Source: UBA11386 sp035286785 (lineage in GTDB: Bacteria; Planctomycetota; Planctomycetia; Pirellulales; Thermoguttaceae). Taken from it: DNA of 13,660 nt. Below, in pieces: positions 6,724-11,280 of the stretch (position 1 is the stretch's first letter; every line of letters begins with the position of its first letter). The stretch covers positions 1-13,660 of the forward strand of contig DATECS010000161.1 of the NCBI GenBank assembly GCA_035286785.1, read 5' to 3'. The position numbers and the translations under genes are program-made. The notes beneath the pieces were generated by a model. The model was given only the letters and a program-made list of their open reading frames with translations, searched no databases and was not told the DNA's origin.

Positions 6724-6772
6724 AAAAATTTTTTCAGTTGCGGCTTGACGCGGGCGGCCCCGCTGTGATAAT
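6724..6772 (+). promoter_or_regulatory. Sigma-70-type promoter with upstream A/T tract
   Basis: The -35 box is TTGACG at 6745-6750 and the -10 box is GATAAT at 6767-6772, with 16 bases between. A TGT just before the -10 gives an extended -10 element. An AAAAATTTTTT tract at 6724-6734 lies where an UP element would be. The expected start of transcription is near 6779, about 68 bases before the ATG of the DUF1559 gene. The promoter points toward the DUF1559/PEP-CTERM/CbiX/PepSY genes. Confidence 0.7.
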
Positions 6773-6786
6773 GAGACTCAATCTCA
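6767..6786 (+). promoter_or_regulatory. Fur-box-like operator over the -10 box and start site
   Basis: The sequence GATAATGAGACTCAATCTC (6767-6785) matches the classical 19-bp Fur box at 15 positions. In the 7-1-7 view it reads TGAGACT, C, AATCTCA (6772-6786), with the two halves symmetric at six of seven positions. It covers the -10 box and the predicted start of transcription, where a bound repressor would block RNA polymerase. The expected behaviour is repression when iron is plentiful. A related family member (Zur, Mur, Nur) is possible. Confidence 0.68.
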
Positions 6787-6846
6787 ACTACCGCTCCCGC
6801 CGGTTGCGCCCCGGGCCGGAAGCGGGCCGCCTTACCCTCGCCTGCC

Positions 6847-7875
6847 ATGCGCTGTCGCTTTCCTGACGCTCGGACCGCGGTCCGAGCGCGCGGCGATTCC
6901 CCGCCCAACGTGTCGGAAACCCGATTTTTTCACGAACTTTCCGCGCCGGTCGACATCGGCCCTCGCGCGAGCGGCGCAAGCCGTGACGACGCCCTTGGTT
7001 GGGACGTCACGGGCGCGCTTGCGCCGCCGCGAGGGTTTTCGCTGGTCGAATTGCTTGTGGTGATCGTCATTATCGGCGTTCTCATCGCTTTGCTCCTGCC
7101 CGCCGTCCAGGCGGCCCGCGAGGCGGCTCGCCGCATGTCTTGCGCGAACAACCTCAAGCAAATCGCCCTAGCCACCCACCTTTACCACGAGACGAATCGC
7201 TGCTTGCCGCCTGCAAGCGTGAGTGGTGGGCTGTTCAGCGGAAGCACTTTCTTGATCTTGTTGCCACATCTTGAACAGGCGTCGTCCTACGTCCAATACC
7301 ACCCCGACAAGGGAATTACGGCCTCGGAGAACCAGGGCGTCATCAGTACAAAGATTCCGATCTTACTCTGCCCTTCGATGGCCCTGCCGCGAACCGTGCC
7401 CGACACGGCCCACGACGAGGTTGGAGCGCCAGGGAGCTATGCCGTTTCAACAGGAAGCGGCTCGCCGTGGTCGCCCCACGAAGGCGCGATTGTCAAGCTG
7501 GGCCAGTCGAAGCAGGCGATCCGTATTGACGACATCCGCGACGGCGCCTCGCAAACCCTCATGTATGGCGAGTTCGACTACGGAATACTGGACCTGAACT
7601 GGCCGGATGGGAGTTTTCAGGGAGGTTTCCCGCAATGGGCAATCGGCTATCCGGGCTTCACCTGGGGAGCGACATGGGGGCCTTTCAACCACGATCGCAT
7701 CGTCGATCCAAATTGTCCCCAGGCAACCTGGACCGCCTTCCGTAGCGATCATCCAGACGGCGTGAACTTCGCGCTGGTCGATGGCTCGGCTTGTTTCATT
7801 ACCGACGAGACTGACGAGGGCGTGCTGGACGCCTTGGCGACCCGTGCGGGAGAAGAAGTAGTGAATGTCCCGTAG
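6847..7875 (+). CDS. DUF1559 prepilin-like protein, first gene of the Fur-box operon
   Basis: This is a 342-residue protein. The prepilin-type motif RGFSLVELLVV is present, with Gly63, Phe64 and Glu68, followed by the hydrophobic helix and AVQAAREAARRMSCANNLKQI. The middle has DIRDGASQTLMYGE. The C-terminus has an intact H-X9-DG motif (His302, Asp312, Gly313) and the usual ending LDALATRAGEEVV. The leader before the cleavage site is unusually long at 63 residues; family members normally have about ten. There is no in-frame ATG between the start and the motif; a GTG at 6910 would shorten the leader to about 42. No clear ribosome site precedes the ATG. The protein is probably exported and envelope-associated. 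Its place directly after the Fur-box promoter suggests iron-dependent expression. Confidence 0.88.
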   Translation: MRCRFPDARTAVRARGDSPPNVSETRFFHELSAPVDIGPRASGASRDDALGWDVTGALAPPRGFSLVELLVVIVIIGVLIALLLPAVQAAREAARRMSCANNLKQIALATHLYHETNRCLPPASVSGGLFSGSTFLILLPHLEQASSYVQYHPDKGITASENQGVISTKIPILLCPSMALPRTVPDTAHDEVGAPGSYAVSTGSGSPWSPHEGAIVKLGQSKQAIRIDDIRDGASQTLMYGEFDYGILDLNWPDGSFQGGFPQWAIGYPGFTWGATWGPFNHDRIVDPNCPQATWTAFRSDHPDGVNFALVDGSACFITDETDEGVLDALATRAGEEVVNVP

Positions 7876-7964
7876 TTTTCCACTGCCGCCAAGGGGGCGA
7901 CCTCGGGCGCGCGGTGCTGGTAATGGTTTTTTGCGTTCTCTTTTTCACCAAAGGAGTATCTGTC

Positions 7965-8702
7965 ATGTGTAAAGTGCTTCAGTCAACATGGATCGTGTTC
8001 TGCGCGGTCCTGTGTACCGCCACGGCTTCACGCGATGCCGTTGCGGAAGTCACGTTGTTCGTCAATCCCACGAGATGGAGCGTCGGCGATGCAAACTCCA
8101 CCTATCAGGAGTGGGATGTCTTTCTGGCCACGTCCAACAATGCGCCGGACGTTGGCCATTTTCCGGCTTCACTCGCGCCGACGTTTTCCGCGTCACCGGC
8201 GATTGTGACCACGACCAAGAGCCTCTACTGGTATGGCGGTGACTACGATTGGCGGGCCGACATCCAAAACTATGGCGGTGTCGGCCTGGGCACGGATGTC
8301 ATCGTTCAGATCGCCTCGACACTCAACAACGATGGCACGGGCGTTCTTCCCAACAGCCTGGCCATCGTCCACCCGGACGGCAGCCCGATCCTCGGCGGCG
8401 ACTGCACTAGCGCGCTGCGCGATACGGTGTTGTTCGAGGGAGACATCTGGGTCGTGTCGCAGGGGAGTTGGGTCACGGTCCAAGAGCGGCTGTGGGAGTT
8501 TTTCCTGCCCGACTACACGGAAGATTTCCGTGTCACGGGCACGAGTTCCATCCATGCGAGTCTCATGCGGGCGCGCGTGGATTCGATGATCTCGCCAGTG
8601 CCGGAACCGGGCGCTGCGGCCTTGGCCGGCAGCGGACTGATCGGTCTGGGAGCGTGCCGGATCGTCCGCCGATGGAGACGCCGCAAGAACCACAGCGCGT
8701 GA
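7965..8702 (+). CDS. PEP-CTERM sorting domain protein
   Basis: This is a 245-residue exported protein. The start at 7965 is chosen because AAGGAG (7951-7956) lies eight bases upstream; an ATG at 7914 has no such support. Residues 1-27 form a signal peptide with a hydrophobic core and likely cleavage after Ala27 (AVA then E). The body is rich in Ser, Thr, Asn and aromatic residues and has no domain I recognise. The C-terminal 36 residues are a classical PEP-CTERM tail: PVPEP, a glycine/alanine-rich membrane segment and a cluster of Arg and Lys (RRWRRRK). Such tails direct sorting by an exosortase to the cell surface. The gene lies 89 bases after the DUF1559 gene and before a hairpin, so it is probably transcribed from the Fur-box promoter. 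Its specific role is unknown. Confidence 0.85.
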   Translation: MCKVLQSTWIVFCAVLCTATASRDAVAEVTLFVNPTRWSVGDANSTYQEWDVFLATSNNAPDVGHFPASLAPTFSASPAIVTTTKSLYWYGGDYDWRADIQNYGGVGLGTDVIVQIASTLNNDGTGVLPNSLAIVHPDGSPILGGDCTSALRDTVLFEGDIWVVSQGSWVTVQERLWEFFLPDYTEDFRVTGTSSIHASLMRARVDSMISPVPEPGAAALAGSGLIGLGACRIVRRWRRRKNHSA

Positions 8703-8722
8703 CTGCCTCCGGATTGTTGTTT

Positions 8723-8755
8723 CGGCACGGTCCGCGCAAGTAGCGGGCCGTGCCG
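8723..8755 (+). terminator. Hairpin between the PEP-CTERM and CbiX genes
   Basis: The arms are CGGCACGGTCCGC (8723-8735) and GCGGGCCGTGCCG (8743-8755), pairing at 12 of 13 positions plus one G-U, with a seven-base loop. ATTTGTTGTTG follows, which is T-rich but not a true T-run. It is most likely a partial terminator or a processing and stability element that lets the first two genes be made at higher levels than the two after it. Confidence 0.65.
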
Positions 8756-8789
8756 GATTTGTTGTTGCCCCAAAACCAAGGAAATCATC

Positions 8790-9896
8790 ATGGATCAACG
8801 TAGTTCAGCGACTCGGATCGTACTGACGCTAGGCTCTCTCGCGGCGATGCTGACGGCGGGGCTGATTGCCGGTTGCGACAGGGTGGGTTCGGCAACGCCG
8901 ACATCCGCAAGGCAATCCGCGTCCCGAGAACACAATGCGTCGGGAGAAAAGCCCGGACAACCCGCGCGATGTCCTTGTGCGGCGTCAAGAACCTCGGAGG
9001 CCTCTCATGGCTCCGCCCAGCCGGATGGCTCCAGGCCGCTTTGCGGCAATGGCTCGAAGGTCGGTGTGCTCCTGGTCAGTCACGGATCGCACTCGGAAGG
9101 CTGGCGCAAGACGGTGTTGGACATCGAGCAGTCCGTGCGGAACGACATTCTCCGCGGCGGGCGCGTCGCCGAGGTCCGTTCGGCCTTCATGGAATACACG
9201 GAACCGTCGATCGCCACGCAACTCAAGGCGTTCGATCGAGAAGGGTTCGCGGACGTCATCCTTGTGCCGCTACTCCTGACGGTCAGTTCGCACTCTTTCG
9301 ACGACATCCCCACGATCATCGGCCAGAAACAGGATCATCTGACCGCCAATACGCTACCCTTGCAGGGAATCGAAATCTACGAACCAAAAGCGCGGGTGTG
9401 CATTGCTCCCTTGTTGGATTTTCCTGCCGTGCTTGGAAAGAACGTGGTGCGGCGAGTCCGGCAAATGAGCAAAGCCCCGGCCAACGAGGGCGTGGTCCTG
9501 GTTGCCTACGGAGACAAGCAGTACGAGGAGGAATGGAATCGACTTTTGGAAAAAGTCGGCAACGAACTCAGGAGCGAAACGGGCGTGGATTGCATCCGGC
9601 ACTCGTGGTGCGGCCATATTGTTCAGTACAAGAGCGAACCAACGGCCGCGGCAATCCGGGATGTGCTGGACAGCAAGCAGCGCGCGATTGTCGTGCCGGT
9701 CCTGGTCGCCGTGGACGAGGCGTTTCAGGGCAAGATCATCGGCGGGGCCATCAAGGACGTAGGCGAGGACCAGCGCATTGTCTATCGACACGACGCCATC
9801 TTGCCCGACGAGAACATCAACCGCTGGGTCGTCGATATCTCCCTCGAACTGGCCTCCACGCTGAAGGACGAACATGCGTCTGCACGGACTAAATAA
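8790..9896 (+). CDS. Lipid-anchored CbiX/CbiK-type chelatase-like protein
   Basis: This is a 368-residue protein. A signal peptide ends in the lipobox LIAGC (Cys29), which predicts a lipoprotein outside the cytoplasmic membrane. A low-complexity linker of about 60 residues follows, with a CPC (61-63) and Cys85. The first chelatase-like domain (about 90-180) has the two expected metal-site histidines: His98 in LLVSHGSH and His168 in LLLTVSSHSFDD; EYTEPSIATQL lies between them. A second related domain (about 234-325) is degenerate: the first His is replaced by Tyr240 (VLVAYGD) and the second by acidic residues, though HSWCGH (271-276) is present. CbiX/CbiK enzymes insert cobalt into sirohydrochlorin, normally in the cytoplasm. 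Here export suggests metal or tetrapyrrole handling at the envelope. The ribosome site AAGGA (8778-8782) supports the start. Confidence 0.82.
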   Translation: MDQRSSATRIVLTLGSLAAMLTAGLIAGCDRVGSATPTSARQSASREHNASGEKPGQPARCPCAASRTSEASHGSAQPDGSRPLCGNGSKVGVLLVSHGSHSEGWRKTVLDIEQSVRNDILRGGRVAEVRSAFMEYTEPSIATQLKAFDREGFADVILVPLLLTVSSHSFDDIPTIIGQKQDHLTANTLPLQGIEIYEPKARVCIAPLLDFPAVLGKNVVRRVRQMSKAPANEGVVLVAYGDKQYEEEWNRLLEKVGNELRSETGVDCIRHSWCGHIVQYKSEPTAAAIRDVLDSKQRAIVVPVLVAVDEAFQGKIIGGAIKDVGEDQRIVYRHDAILPDENINRWVVDISLELASTLKDEHASARTK

Positions 9897-10425
9897 CGCC
9901 ATCCATCGTGATCTCGGCTATCTATTGGTCGGCGCCACGATCCTCTACGCGATTTCCGGCATCGCGTTGAATCACGCGGACGACTGGGATCCCAATTTCG
10001 TCATCAAGCGGCAAAACGTCCAAACGCCCGTGCCGAAGGACGTTGCCGCCGTGACGCGACAATGGGTGCTCGGCGTCATCGAGCCGTTGGGCGAAGGGGA
10101 CTGTTATCGAAGCCACGATTTTCCCACTCCCGAGAAGGTCAAAATCTATCTCGACGAAGGCTCCGTCTTCGTCGATCTCAAGACAGGCAAGGGCATCTTT
10201 GAATCCGTGAGAAGACGCCCTTTGTTCTATCAGATGAATTCCCTGCACATCAGCCCGAAGCGGGCATGGCTTGCGTTCTCGGATTTCTTCGCCGTGGGGC
10301 TCGTGATCGTCTCCGTGACGGGACTGTTCGTACTTCGAGGTCGCAAGGGAATCACCGGTCGCGGCGCGATTTTCGCCGGCGTGGGGAGCCTCATTTCCCT
10401 TGTCTTCTTGCTTTCCGTGAAATGA
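9874..10425 (+). CDS. PepSY-associated transmembrane protein
   Basis: This is a 183-residue membrane protein. It opens with HRDLGYLLVGATILYAISG, a first membrane helix (about 14-33) followed by ALNHADDWDPNF, typical of the PepSY-associated membrane family (PF16357-like). A soluble segment of about 90 residues follows, then QMNSLHISPKRAW, a second helix (133-155) ending in LRGRKGI, and a third helix (163-181). His11, His34 and His125 flank the helices. The start overlaps the chelatase gene by 23 bases and has AAGGA five bases upstream, so translation is probably coupled. Relatives are often found near iron and siderophore uptake genes. With the Fur-box promoter and the chelatase-like partner, a role in iron, haem or cobalt handling is inferred. 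The gene is convergent with the next one, with 20 bases between. Confidence 0.85.
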   Translation: MRLHGLNNAIHRDLGYLLVGATILYAISGIALNHADDWDPNFVIKRQNVQTPVPKDVAAVTRQWVLGVIEPLGEGDCYRSHDFPTPEKVKIYLDEGSVFVDLKTGKGIFESVRRRPLFYQMNSLHISPKRAWLAFSDFFAVGLVIVSVTGLFVLRGRKGITGRGAIFAGVGSLISLVFLLSVK

Positions 10426-10445
10426 CGGATCGGGGCTCGGTTTTT

Positions 10446-11102
10446 CTATTCTCGCATGAGTTCCAAAGTGGCCCAGAGGCTCGGATCCTCGCGATAGGCC
10501 GTTTCGCCGCCGGCCGCCAGGGTGTGTTCGCCTAATTCTCGGTCGAACACCGCGTAGGTGAAACCAAGCCGCGGGTGCTCGTCGGGATCGAAACCGGTCA
10601 GGGCGTCAGCCGAAATGCAAATGTGCAAAATATAGCCGCCGGCTCGCTTCTGGCTGAGCACCTTCAGTTGGCTCTCGTGGATCGGGGCATGTAGTTCCTT
10701 GGCACGCGAGATCGGAAGCGTCCCGGCAACCGGTTGGCTCTGGTCGCGTCCGCCTCCGCCGGGCAGGAAAAACAACCGGTGGCAGAATCGGCCCGCGCGA
10801 TGCACGGTCTTCACGTCGCGCGTGTCGAGCCAAATCTGCACGCCGTCGCTTTCGTCGGGCATCTTGGCACGGCACCAAAGGTCTTGCCGCTTGCCGTGAA
10901 TCTCGAAACGCAGGGCAAGGCCCGAGGCGTTCCACCCCACGCGAACCTCCGGCACGGCGCCGGGCTGCTCGAGTTCGGCGAAGTTGGGCAGCGCGCACTC
11001 GGGCCCAAGCGACGTCCCCTTCGCCGTCCAAATCGACGCGCCGTGGCGACAAGGAATCGAGAAACGGAACAGAGAACGCGGGGGAAGAAGGGGAGAGGAC
11101 AT
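10446..11102 (-). CDS. Uncharacterised protein resembling a CBM9/DOMON-like domain
   Basis: This is a 218-residue protein. The central pattern (EVRVGWNASGLALRFEIHGK, then about 20 residues later DGVQIWLDTRDVKTVHRAGRFCHR) resembles the beta-sandwich of family 9 carbohydrate-binding modules and DOMON-like domains, in which an acidic residue precedes QIWLDTR-type strands. There is no signal peptide and no catalytic motif, so it would be cytoplasmic as annotated. The first 20 residues (MSSPLLPPRSLFRFSIPCR) are low in information and the start is uncertain; no ribosome site is visible. It stands alone between convergent and tandem neighbours: 178 bases separate it from uvrA, and that gap holds two small repeats. 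No function is proposed beyond the possible fold. Confidence 0.65.
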   Translation of the reverse strand: MSSPLLPPRSLFRFSIPCRHGASIWTAKGTSLGPECALPNFAELEQPGAVPEVRVGWNASGLALRFEIHGKRQDLWCRAKMPDESDGVQIWLDTRDVKTVHRAGRFCHRLFFLPGGGGRDQSQPVAGTLPISRAKELHAPIHESQLKVLSQKRAGGYILHICISADALTGFDPDEHPRLGFTYAVFDRELGEHTLAAGGETAYREDPSLWATLELMRE

Positions 11103-11151
11103 GGGAGGAAGAGGGATTAGGGATTAGGGAGCGAGGATTGGCAAAACAACG

Positions 11152-11225
11152 GTTAGCCGTCGAGCCTGTTCGACGCACTGAGGTAACACATCCGAACATA
11201 ACGCCGTGCAGGCACGGCGGCTAAC
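11152..11225. repeat. Small inverted-repeat element, 74 bp
   Basis: The outer arms GTTAGCCG (11152-11159) and CGGCTAAC (11218-11225) are exact reverse complements. Inside the right end is a near-perfect palindrome, CGCCGTGC (11202-11209), AG, GCACGGCG (11212-11219). It is non-coding and probably a dispersed chromosomal repeat. A short tandem of GGGATTA lies nearby at 11113-11130. Confidence 0.6.
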
Positions 11226-11239
11226 ATTTCTCCCAATAT

Positions 11240-11267
11240 TTTCGTGTATTTCGCGTCTTTCGTGGTT
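11240..11267. repeat. Solitary 28-bp arm of the CACGAAA repeat family
   Basis: It matches the arm at 3140-3167 at 27 of 28 positions. It lies 13 bases past the uvrA stop codon, the same relation that the other right-hand arms have to hydG and the GxxExxY gene. No inverted partner is found in the following gap. Confidence 0.85.
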
Positions 11268-11280
11268 TTCTTCTTCGTGG

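Noticed and set aside
7914..7964. Earlier ATG at 7914 for the PEP-CTERM gene
   Set aside because: AAGGAG is correctly spaced only for the ATG at 7965, which also gives a standard signal peptide.
6847..10425. Cobalamin riboswitch upstream of the CbiX-like gene
   Set aside because: No B12-box-like sequence or suitably long leader was seen; the Fur-box-like site is the visible control element.
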